A DNA stretch of 64,000 nt. Origin: Antedon mediterranea. Lineage: Eukaryota; Echinodermata; Crinoidea; Comatulida; Antedonidae. The notes under the pieces were generated by a model. The model searched no databases. It saw only the letters and a program-made list of their open reading frames with translations, and was not told the DNA's origin. The DNA is taken from positions 30,863,795 to 30,927,794 of the forward strand of contig NC_092670.1 of the NCBI RefSeq assembly GCF_964355755.1. The letters run 5' to 3'. Shown in pieces: positions 36,601 to 44,800 of the stretch. The translations under genes were made by a program, and so were the position numbers. Positions within the stretch are counted from its first letter, which is position 1; every line of letters starts with the position of its first letter.

Positions 36601-38003
36601 CCGTGTGGTTGGAAGCAGTTCACTTATCATACCGTCGATTAATTTACTTTTGGTTAATTACCATGCAGATAGAAGTTGGTGGATTTTATAATCGTTGATG
36701 TCGACGATTAAAATGCCAAGCTAAATTTGTAAAACAAACTAAACCCACGACATTAAGGAAACCAGGCGCCATCATCAGTAACTAGTTGTAATGCTTTCTC
36801 TTATCATGGAAAGTTGATTTTGTTACAATTTAAAAAAATAGGCTTAATTATGGTAGAATTATTTTTACTCTTACTATAAACCTACTAGAACACAGAAACT
36901 TATGAACATAATACCCATATTTTGAATCGAATCAGGGAAGAGTTTATTCTATTAGAATCAGTTAAAAACAATATGAACAACCTAAATTAGGAATGATTAT
37001 TTGGTATCTGGTTTACTGAATACAACATAGCTTAAAACAAGGGTATACACCCGAATGAAGATATGGACACTTGTTCAAAGAATTGTTTTAGCTTTTAATT
37101 TAAGAAGTTTATAAAAAGTCAATTGATTTCTGATGGAGATCGAAACGTTCGAGTAATACTCTGTTTTTTACACTTATAGCTCTTTTTAAAAAGGAAATTG
37201 TATTGTTTATGATGGAAACATGTTCGACGTTTCATTTATCTATTCGATCATACAAGAATCTGAAATTTACATAATAGTTTTATCGAAAAGATAATTATAC
37301 TTTAGCAAATTATTTGGGCGTAATGTTATTACTAGGGCTGGTTATTACAAGGGAGAATAATACAAAATAAACAGTTTAAACAAATAAACCAATTACTAGT
37401 ACTTAATTAATGAAATAATTGAGGTTTGCTAAGTGTTGACTTTATCTATAATCAGTATACAGTCACAATTAGTTGTTTATTTAACTTCTAACAATTGATT
37501 AGATTGCATAATGGTGGTGTGGCACCAAAATACATTGGCATGAGGTTATACCCTTCAAATATAAAATCTACTACACAAAGTTGAAAAGGATCTCATGTAT
37601 AATAGCCCTCGCCATGCCCATGGTGTTCGTAAAAACTGGCATGGTAAATAAATAAAGCGACTCATGTTTGTATAGCCAAGCTTGTAAGGATGGGTCGCTT
37701 TTATTATAAACAAACTGAAACGTAGAGTGTATAACTTTATAATTTAGATCATAAATTGTTGTTGGTGACAATATAATTTGACATATTGAAATCTAAGTTA
37801 AAATAATGTCATGTAGTTAGCAGGCTTCAAAAGTAAAAGATATACCAACATAATAGAAGCATAGAGGGATTTTTTACCTCCGTGATAGAAGTAAAATAAG
37901 TAGGCCTATGCACATCAATTATTAAAAACTCACCTTCAACTTTTGCGATGATGAGGGAAAGTAGCGATAGAACTGCAAACTCCCAAGGTATATGTAAAAT
38001 CAT
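15232..38003 (-). CDS. BAMBI: BAMBI orthologue, complete, three exons
   Basis: This is a BMP and activin membrane-bound inhibitor, a TGF-beta-family pseudoreceptor that lacks the kinase domain and damps BMP/activin signalling (and modulates Wnt). Exons on the minus strand: 38003-37934, 21785-21501, 15638-15232, with lengths 70+285+407=762 nt, or 253 residues plus stop (human 260). Layout: signal peptide (residues 1-23), cysteine-rich receptor ectodomain (CYCNAPSCVGYSYMCKS, THGCVEDLA, LCCTSDMCNY), then a juxtamembrane/transmembrane segment (WFRAAVIAVPIGGACILFIL) and a short basic and polar cytoplasmic tail. The FRAAVIAVPI block matches vertebrate BAMBI almost exactly, which separates it from true type I receptors. 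Both introns are phase 1. The gene covers 22.8 kb because of 5.9-kb and 16.1-kb introns. It converges on NIK. Confidence 0.94.
15639..21500 (-). other. BAMBI intron 2, no other gene seen
   Basis: This 5.9-kb intron has no supportable exon on either strand. It contains an AT dinucleotide run near 16477-16500, TAGGCCTA at 17014 and the perfect hairpin at 20073-20100. Scattered 60-100-residue ORFs have no domain features and are treated as chance. Confidence 0.6.
20073..20100. repeat. Perfect 10-bp hairpin
   Basis: GAACGGAAGA, an 8-nt loop (TGTGGCCG), then TCTTCCGTTC form a GC-containing perfect stem in BAMBI intron 2. TTCCG is an ETS-type core in both orientations. Function is unknown. Confidence 0.7.
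21501..21785 (-). CDS. BAMBI: BAMBI exon 2: cysteine-rich ectodomain
   Basis: This exon is phase 1 at both ends and encodes about 95 residues of three-finger activin-receptor-type ectodomain. It has paired cysteines (HCYCNAPSCV, YMCKSDTGCY, HGCVEDLAVNLC) and the closing CC-T-S-DMCNY box. One N-glycosylation sequon (NNT) is visible. The acceptor is TATTTTAG|GGG and the donor GTAAGC. Confidence 0.93.
27287..27320 (+). repeat. G-quadruplex-capable G runs
   Basis: Four runs of five G occur in a 34-base stretch: 27287-27291, 27304-27308, 27310-27314 and 27316-27320. Two loops are a single A. The first loop is 12 nt and T-rich. On the + strand this meets the usual G4 pattern. BAMBI is transcribed from the other strand, so its pre-mRNA would carry the C-rich form. 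Confidence 0.7.
30851..31114. mobile_element. MITE of the AGCTCTGTCTACA family (264 bp)
   Basis: The left end is TAA|AGCTCTGTCTACAG and the right end, on the other strand, is TAA|AGCTATGTCTACAG, so the element is flanked by TAA on both sides. The interior holds inverted copies of the ATATGGTAGTGATATGA sequence seen in three other copies in this window. It has no transposase ORF. Confidence 0.7.
31496..34501 (-). CDS. LINE ORF2: apurinic-type endonuclease and reverse transcriptase
   Basis: The ORF has up to 1,001 codons. The first Met (34501) overlaps ORF1, but a Met at 34408 in a good context (ACAATGG), just after the ORF1 stop, is the likelier start by reinitiation. The endonuclease shows YSNVDSF, LTEIF, VCAYRSPSN, ITGDFNFGSIDW and GKSDHAVL, with all catalytic positions present. 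The reverse transcriptase shows NYRPVSLT, GFRSGRSTTTQL, YLDFQKAFDSVPH, SGVPQGSVLGP and the FADD active site. A C-terminal domain ending with SWNNLPSNVV and FKSLLNGHW is typical of CR1-group elements. Confidence 0.93.
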   Translation of the reverse strand: MQVNLIYLSPGVKLYKDPKKIFADPVNANYTMEEENINFRSNLFDGARDPNCFEKNSIKVLYSNVDSFLSKKNEMEILISINKPSIIMLTEIFPKNPSKKNLIQEIDLKLDGYQVFFSTNFDGRGVAIYLKEDLCGYVTESSSGDIGDIIYVKLSLKNNDSLLLVCAYRSPSNSQEQNVLFLDKLSNICCINFSHLLITGDFNFGSIDWINQASGYSDSHDGTNFMNWVQDHFYFQHVTQATRFRDGQNPSLLDLVFTNEEDMIDDICYSAPLGKSDHAVLTFKFDCYIESQDNILLKPNYHYGDYVQINEELKKIDWEGKFENGGTEECWNLFSEIIAETSGRHIPKAKKGDNSKVKEPLWINKGMKKMIKLKRKAWFRYNHCPSRSNKAKFKDARNKVTSMKRKAIWNFEKMIASEIKQKPKSFWRYVNSKTKVKARLPSLKDENNVAHSDDQSKTEILNTFFSTVFVREDIDNVPEFQRRVFDTVCSEVEISPQIVEKYLKKLNVTKSPGPDGIHPMILRECRAYISEPLSKIFSNSLKEGIVPRNWKEAHIVPIFKKGSRVEVNNYRPVSLTAVCCKVMESIIRDSLIKHFVNNNLLSEHQHGFRSGRSTTTQLLEIVEHWSKLLDEGRDIDVAYLDFQKAFDSVPHMRLLRKVEAYGISGNVYNWIQDFLKGRRQRVMLNGTLSKWSDVISGVPQGSVLGPILFLLFINDLPEVAVSEVKMFADDTKVYDYGESKEKLQISLDNMFNWSTRWQLPFNANKCKMLYIGKTNEKNEYFVNVQDKVKIEETAIEKDLGVYFDHKLNFDYHINCCVAKANKIVGLIKRTFCYNDKDMFLSLYKSLVRPILEFNCCVWAPHQIGLIKKIESVQRRATKSLSEIKHLAYPYRLKFLGLPTLEYRRLRADMIQIFRIINGLDAIECRKFFTFVDCHGTRGHEYKLYKNKFRLNSRKFSFSCRVVDSWNNLPSNVVNAPNLNLFKSLLNGHWKSLDCKFTFSYL
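34431..35408 (-). CDS. LINE ORF1: PHD finger plus RRM-like nucleic-acid-binding protein
   Basis: The ORF has 325 codons. Residues about 50-105 form a PHD-type C4HC3 finger (CRTCEDAV, CESCNVWVHLSC, WMCDGC). A charged stretch about 150-180 (EEVRKVEIEKLIEEK) looks like a coiled coil. An RRM/transposase-22-like domain follows, starting RVNNLIFKGVPEAP. The product is expected to bind element RNA as a chaperone in the RNP. The start could instead be the downstream MNKKRSNEA. The stop TGA lies about 20 nt before the probable ORF2 start. Confidence 0.88.
   Translation of the reverse strand: MSYVSPRLFSVKRNEYLNMNKKRSNEASLLPDAGVSADASSNESVPNKVKCRTCEDAVNEGDKALMCESCNVWVHLSCTKSMSTKEYNVLQKGNKNLIWMCDGCVEAQMGLGRPSPSKESLGTGLSGVRKALSTIMLKLDSLASAVDIINKKEEVRKVEIEKLIEEKVQIVVREHRERDKRVNNLIFKGVPEAPVGVSQEEKSSHDQDKINCILDKLRLQPSEMHISRITPKDVSGQNKNIRRSRMIRVWCKEIATKREILSRAKNLKKLEGWENNVYISPDLTFQQRETNRKLRVELQERISAGEPNLFISRGKIIQRPQENFR
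37934..38003 (-). CDS. BAMBI: BAMBI exon 1: start codon and signal peptide
   Basis: ATG is at 38003-38001. The peptide MILHIPWEFAVLSLLSLIIA is a typical signal sequence with a hydrophobic core and is followed by KVE. The exon ends in phase 1 at a GTGAGT donor. The next exon supplies GEIHCYC, where the ectodomain begins. Confidence 0.85.
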
Positions 38004-38420
38004 ATTGAAGTCTCAACCAACGTCAACGATCAATGCTGTAAAGTTTTCAAAATTAAATCACTGAATAAAGAAGAGTCTACAAAATAGTGTTTTTAATTCC
38101 ACGTCAAACACACACTGAGCTTCACTTCCTGTTACAACTTAATTTGGTTGAGTATACCGAGACAGAATGCCTGCTTAATATCCTTTTACAATCAGGCAAC
38201 TGATGTTGATAAAAAATGTTCTCTCTGCCATAAACAGTAGGCAATTGGTGGTCCTTACTGGGAGCACTTAAGTACACTCACTAAACGGCTGACTGACTTT
38301 GCTTGACTGTGTACAGTTCAGTAGTATTGGGTAGGCGGAGATAAAGGCGGGTCTTAGCAGCGTAGGCTAATTAGTAGGTAAATAGCGGCGGGCGCCGGCT
38401 AGGCGCCCAAGTTTACATTG
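38004..38420 (-). promoter_or_regulatory. Candidate BAMBI promoter region
   Basis: This is the sequence upstream of the BAMBI ATG. It is more GC-rich at 38330-38410, with GGCGGAG, AAGGCGGG and a GGGCGCC-GGCTA-GGCGCCC inverted repeat (38389-38408). Such a GC-rich island in AT-rich DNA beside a first exon suggests a promoter. No transcription start can be assigned from sequence. Confidence 0.35.
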
Positions 38421-39129
38421 CAAATTAGTGATGTGTAAAGTATCAAACAATCGATGGACAACCGTGGCTGTTATATAGTATTGTAACGAGGTTTACACAA
38501 TAGTATTGAAAATAGCTTGTAACAAATACGTACAGAATATTGATGAACATAAATCCTCTTTATATTCAAAGTCACTGTCTATGTGGTTTTAGCGCTATTC
38601 ATAATGTTTTTCTACGGATATCAACTTTCATCCGATCTCTGCGCTCACACGTTTTTGTTTGTTTTTCCGACATTGATCAGTAAATGCGTTGTCCATACTG
38701 TACTGTTGTACCAAAAAATAGGACAAGTCCATGTTTTACCGTTCACCGAATTAAATATTAATTTTACCAAATCACAAACATAAACACACGCTTACGATGC
38801 TCTTCCCGAGCACTTTTACATAAATATTGTTTGTAGATATTGCATTATGTTTTATTAAATGACGCCCAGGGCCTCTTCTTGAAACGACACCTCACAATGA
38901 AGCGGATTGATTAATACCACCGCTATAGATCTTTTAAAATTGTATATAAATAATAGGAATTAATTGTATAGCCTACTAATTATAATTCATTTTTTTTTCA
39001 ATAACGATAACTAATCGTCTAAAAATATGCTTGTATTGATTGGAGGAAAATAAACGTCTACAAATTGTATAGAATAGGGTAACAAAAGCTATAGAATTAA
39101 TTGTATAGCCCTAACTGTACTGTACATTT

Positions 39130-39205
39130 TGTTTTGCTGGTGTTACTATGATAATAATAGTATCATTTGATGCTCGTTTCCCTACTAAGTAACACCAGCA
39201 AAACA
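39130..39205. repeat. Long hairpin, 18-bp perfect arms
   Basis: TGTTTTGCTGGTGTTACT (39130-39147) is perfectly complementary to 39188-39205 across a 40-nt loop. The total length of 76 nt and stem length resemble a pre-miRNA, but a foldback repeat is equally possible. No flanking TSD was identified. Confidence 0.7.
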
Positions 39206-40053
39206 ATACACATACAAAACAAAAACACATACTAAATATCTCTGAACTAATTCCGTTCGGTATTTCTTACAATACGGTACTGATATTATATAGGCCTATA
39301 GGCTTAAAATAAATGTAGGCATCTTTTTATTTTCGATTTTTTTCAATCGTTTTACTCATATTCTATATCATGAATTATGTGATTATAAATACTCCGTAGA
39401 ATATTCATAGAATGATTATGTTTACGGTATTGTTCTGTAACCAGTCTGTCACTTCAGCTCAAACATAATGACCAGCCTATTGTAATCGGTACCATCATTG
39501 TCACACTGGTCAGTAAATGTCCTGGTACCGCCACCACTGACAGATTATTCTGTGATTGTTTTATTTTTATTGTTAATTAAGAGATTAGTCTAAGCTTGAC
39601 GGGTAGACCTGTAAATAAGAATGCCAGGCACAGGTTCGTGTTGATTATAGCATAGAGTAATACTGTAGTTACTCCATGATTATAGATAGCCGCTTTGAAC
39701 TAAATGCTAATTATAATGAACAGTTTATACACATCGTACATAGAAAAACACACAACACAGAAAGGGGGTGGGGGCTATTCTACGTAGCCCATTTAGAGAA
39801 TGGCTGGGTCTCCGTCTAATTGTAAAATAATGAAAAAAAGTAGCCAACACAGATCACGGTCAAATTGAGTACAATAACCGCTTTAGTATTTTCTGATAAT
39901 AATATAATACGGAACAGGTATAATATAAAAAAGACATGACTGATAATTATGATGGTATATAATTTGTTCGATAGGATTCATGACATAAAACGGCTACCGT
40001 ACCTTTAAAAAAGCACAATGCGTAGCGTCCTTGTGATGTTTTTTATTTTAGGA

Positions 40054-40291
40054 GTGGAGTTGTGGCTTATGATGCTTGTCTACCACTACTCCAATGCTCC
40101 TGGGTTCAAGTCCCGTCACATTTCAGGATTTTTTCTAAGGACCAATTTACTCCACTCCCAACGACTTGTAATAAGAATTTGTTTATGTGGAGCATCTTGT
40201 GTATATGTTTGTCTTGTGAACCTCTGAGGGTCCCTAATGATCAGCAATAGGTGGATGGATCACCCTCATTAAATATGGTTAAAAAAAAAAA
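40054..40291 (+). mobile_element. tRNA-derived SINE, copy 1
   Basis: It begins GTGGAGTTGTGGCTTATGAT and contains a pol III B-box-like GGTTCAAGTCC, with GTGGCTTATG as degenerate A box. The body includes CTAAGGACC, GAGGGTCCCTAATGATCAGC and TGGATGGATCACCCTCATT, and ends in an A run. It matches the copy at 44971-45220 along its whole length, with an 8-bp gap in the head. Confidence 0.82.
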
Positions 40292-41829
40292 TGTTTTCGT
40301 ATTAACATCAATTAGCTGCGTGTGTATAACACTAATGTATTTATAGAAATCACAAAGGTGTAATACAGTAGGCTATCCATATTTGCATATAATTCTAAAC
40401 AAACGAACGCCTGAATGATCTTGGTAGTTTGTATTGAACAAACTGAAAGTAGGGCCTAATAATCAAGTATCAAGTACAGTAGTCTGTAACTTTTTAAAAC
40501 TTTATTTTCAAGAAGCGACTTTGTATAATAATATTAGGATTGTAATTATAATAGCGATTGACGAAATAACGTTGGTATTCTGGTCTCCTTATTAATTATA
40601 AGCCAATATACTAATAACCGATATATAACAATAGGCCTAACATTAAATTATAAATGTTTAATAATAAAACTAATACCGGTATTTGATGTAATATTTGGAA
40701 ATGTTGTCGTCAAGAGCATAGGCCTACCAAAAAATGTATAGAAACATAATCGGTAAGTTATATTCAAATGATTGTTATAAATTGTTATCATAACATTTTG
40801 AAGATTCAGTATGCCCTTAATTGTTGAGCTTATAAACACACTAGTCAAATGAAAATCCCCGAGAAAAATCAATTCAGGTTCGTGTTGATTTCCTATGCTA
40901 ATTCTTGTTGTAAGTAATTATGAATTGAAATTAGGCCCAACTGAAAAGTTACGTCTGTAGCAATGTTGAGGGCGCTATATGAATAGTATTGTCAGAGCCA
41001 TATATATAAATATGGCTCTTTGTATTGTAATACCAGGTTATTTCCATATATTAAATAGCACATGTTGGTAAAATATGAAACATTAAAATGATGATTTTTT
41101 TTTCATTCATTCTTAATACAATTCCTTGACGAAGTAGAACACATGCCACAACACACAATATTATTATATATCTCAATATATGTATTTATTATGCTAGGAC
41201 GGAACAAAGTGGGCACTGACCAACAGTATCAAATTTAATGATACCTCTATATTATTATTTATATAATTATTTATGTTATGCTTATAATATTTTTAAATTT
41301 ACATAGGCCTATCTGTACATATATTAATTGAGGTGTTAATGATTTAAATTTCTTCTTTTCTTCTTCTTTAAATATTGCACAATGCATACATGTAAACACA
41401 AACTAATTGCACTATCGACAGAAGATATTTATTTGTTGTAATATTTAAATTTAAAGCCTACTTTATATTTATTCACAAACGTTTTTTTTATTTTGAGTTG
41501 AGTTTTTTTTTAGTTTAATGTTAAAGAACATCACACATGGTTTCTTGAGTCATTACATACGTGACATTTTTTACATCAACATTCATTTTGAAGGTAGTGT
41601 TTGAGGAATTAGGGCTGTGTTCTAAAAATGCTTATAGGGTATTTATTTATAAAAGTCTAGCGATGGTTACTATAGGATGGTATAACATAGTTACCCATTG
41701 CGATGTGTTCATGGACCTACAAGACAAAAACAAAACATTATAAATTGATTTATTGAATAAATAAACAATGAAGAATGAGATTTATTTAGTTAGAATAGAT
41801 TATTGCTTTAAAATTGAGACTAGGACTGT

Positions 41830-41894
41830 TTATTTCCAGGACAACCACATGGGAGAGACCTTGGCATAATCTGTGTCTGACATCACCATGGTTG
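41830..41894 (-). CDS. SSPO: SSPO-like: probable terminal coding exon
   Basis: The cystine-knot exon ends at a donor in phase 1, so one more exon is needed. An acceptor (CTAATAG at 41895) opens 20 in-frame codons ending SPMWLSWK and a TAA at 41830-41832, with AATAAA on the minus strand at 41764-41759. An alternative acceptor at 41877 keeps the same frame. The polypyrimidine tract is poor, so this is tentative. Confidence 0.42.
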
Positions 41895-44800
41895 CTATTA
41901 GTTTTACCCGGTTTGATCATATGTTAGAGAAAAAGAAATGTAATGGCCACCCAAAAATGAGTGAGTGACTTCACATGCCATGTGAAGAGTTTAGGTTACT
42001 CTTTTTGAAACAAAACTGATGGCAACTCCAATTTTGGACCAAGTATGGACATCATTTTGGTACCAAATCATACAATACCATGACAAATAGATGAAATAAT
42101 TGTTACTAATGACATATGGCGGCCATATTGAATTCCAAGATTTTTTTTTTTTAACCATATATTTTATATGGGCCATGTATGTAATGATGGATCCTTGAAT
42201 TATTATTTTCTCATGAAGGCTGTTTTAAGACTGATATCAATAGTTACATGAACATCAACTTACCACTTTGACATGGGTGATCACATGTACAACCAGTGTA
42301 CAATGGGATGGCACCATCTTCAAGTTCTCCATTAGGACATGTCAACTTGATGATGTCATAGGTTGGTCGTTCGTTGCCATCATCATCACGTAATGGTGCA
42401 TCTATGTAACCTTGGCAGCAACGGCAACCAGATGTATTTGGCGAGTCTAAAATTATCTCACTGCTCATTTGACATCGTCCAATGCAAACTGGAATGCTGA
42501 CATCATCTGCGCGGCATCCACGGCTGTTGGTAACGTTACGTGGCTCGATCGCTAAATGGCATGAATCTTCAGGTTCTAACAAAGAAAAAAAAATATTGGT
42601 AAACAATTTGAAAAGAAAATAATTGATACATTTCTATTTACCTTGGTTTATATATTCACACACTATTAAATATATTTACATTGTGTATACATATACTTCA
42701 ATATTATACACATTTACTATGCATTATGCATCTTATTGTTTCATCGTCATGGTAAATTTCCAACCACAAACATGCATGTCTAAACAAATAGGAACCAATT
42801 GTGAGTGATGTGCCCAAATATGGTAGTGATATGATGTCATCATGTCCCTATATGGACACACAACATAAAGTTTGGTAGTGTAGACAGTCCTTTAGTCAGA
42901 AATGGTGTAGGAGGATATAGTTTGAACACTGGCTTACCATATGTTTTCTCACACACAGGACAGCATTCACCTTCTTTAACAACCAGTTCATATCCCTATT
43001 TAAAATTAAACATAACATAACATATACATAAGCATAATAATAAACAGAAATGTATTCACATACTGTTCATAAGATTGTTCATACAATTCAAACATAATTG
43101 AAAGTCATATAAAAGCATTAGTATTATGCAATGTTTTTTTATGAATATTGATATTGAAGTTACTAGTCAAATTATCATTTTCTGGATTTATAATATTAAG
43201 GTGTTTGAATTTGTTGACATGCATTTCATATTTTCTTCTTGTAAATATACAATAAAAAAAAAAAAAATATGTACATTTTTAGATTTAAGTTGGTCAAAAT
43301 AAGCCCTTTCACTATTAATAAATATAATCAACTTAGGAAACTGAGGAAAATGTAGACCACATACAGTCCATTATTTTCTGTGCTTTGGTTCCTTTTATTT
43401 TTTACTTACGCTTTCACATAGAGGTACTTCACAGTAGCTGTAGCATTCTACTTCTCCATTCTTACAAGAGCACTCTGTGCAGTTGTCTGTCTTCCAGATA
43501 TCACCAGCTTCATGAACGGTGCCTTCATGTACGCACTCACACTCATGTGGTGGAACACATTCTCCGTCTTCGTTCAGATAATAACCGACATCGCAGATAC
43601 AGGCCTCATATGTTTCACCATCACATTCTAGTTCCTCATTGGAGGCATAATTGCGACAAGACTGAATCATGCAGTCTTTGGTGTAACGATTGAATACCTC
43701 ATTGTCTTCACATACTGTGAATATTAAAAGTAGAAACGTTTTTTAATTTGCATACTGTGCAGTACATTAAAGAGACTATCCTGTAGTAATACATTAAAAA
43801 TGTAGAGTAAAGTTCTGTTTACACTATCAAACTAGTTGGACAAAAAAAGTAATGTGCCCAAATTTGGTAGTGATATGACATCATCGTGTACATTTACGGA
43901 CAGATCACATTTTTTTGTCACATAAAGTGTGATAGTGTAGACAGAGCTTAAGAAACTAATGAAACAGGATTTGTTTTAGTATTAGATAACACTGGACTGA
44001 AGCCTTGTTCTGAATTTAGCAGAAGGAGCTTAGAGATATCTGATTTAGAGAAGGTGTCAAAAATGTTATCAATATACGTACTGCAGTCTCCAGCATAACA
44101 TTCCTCTTCTTTGATGTCCTCTCCGTGGCACTCTTCACCACCATATTGTCTTGCTGGGTTATTGGGTGTACGTGTGGCAGCTCTTCTTCCGGATCCACAA
44201 TTGGTGGAACATTCTGACCAATCGGACCAATTGCTCCAACCACAATCAACTACAAATATTAAATAAATCAAAATTATTAGCAATCGGGTATGGTGTCAAT
44301 ACAAACAGTGAAACAGAGGTAATCATGGGTTGTTAAGTCTTATACACATATAAGTTAGTATATGTATTAAAATCTGCTCAGTTATGATAAAACTAAGTGT
44401 GTAATATAGTATTTTTATAATTTTTAAATATAATAGCTACTCAGCATAGTCAATGGTCACTCACAATTTTAGTATGCGGTTTTAAAAATGCATGTTTGTA
44501 TTTTATATGATAAGAAATTGTAAATTATACAGTAAGCATTGTATTATAGTCTAATCTGATGGTGAGTGATATTCATAACATTATGTAACATCTCTGTCAA
44601 TAGGAAATTATCAAATGATTTTAATTTTTAATTTTAGATAATTATCACATACCATCACAATCTTCATCTCCGCAAACGAATCCACCCATCTCGCATGTAC
44701 AGTTGTTACATTTATGTTGGATGACCGTTCCTGGTACATATTCTTCGTCGAGCAATGTCAAAGGACTTCCACCAAACACAGATGGTTCAACAACACAACG

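Larger units (their letters stand above)
21786..37933 (-). other. BAMBI intron 1 (16.1 kb)
   Basis: Besides the LINE (about 31250-35408), the TAA-flanked MITE (30851-31114) and the G-rich run (27287-27320), no gene was supported. TAGGCCTA is densest here: 22170, 22183, 22189, 23592, 24766, 25689, 26543, 26599, 28438, 28810, 35922, 36376 and 37902. A 23-bp near-tandem direct repeat (TTCATCGTATTTTTATTACT) lies near 28530. A GC-rich patch near 28030-28075 stands out from its AT-rich surroundings without a convincing ORF. Confidence 0.6.
38421..41829. other. Intergenic region between BAMBI and the SCO-spondin-like gene
   Basis: No coding exon is supported. It contains the 18-bp-arm hairpin at 39130-39205, a tRNA-derived SINE at 40054-40291, and a 10-bp perfect hairpin (AGAGCCATAT and complement) at 40994-41019. 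TAGGCCTA occurs at about 39292, 40633, 40720 and 41305. A TTTATT at 41759-41764 reads AATAAA on the minus strand and may end the SCO-spondin-like transcript. Confidence 0.6.

Noticed and set aside
40054-40130. Functional tRNA gene
   Set aside because: B-box similarity is present, but the head does not give a full cloverleaf in either copy and the sequence recurs with a shared non-tRNA body, so it is a SINE.
43385-43693. Plus strand His/Arg-rich ORF opposite the last TIL/VWC exon
   Set aside because: It is a shadow of cysteine-rich minus strand coding sequence. The minus frame joins its neighbours in phase and carries conserved cysteines.
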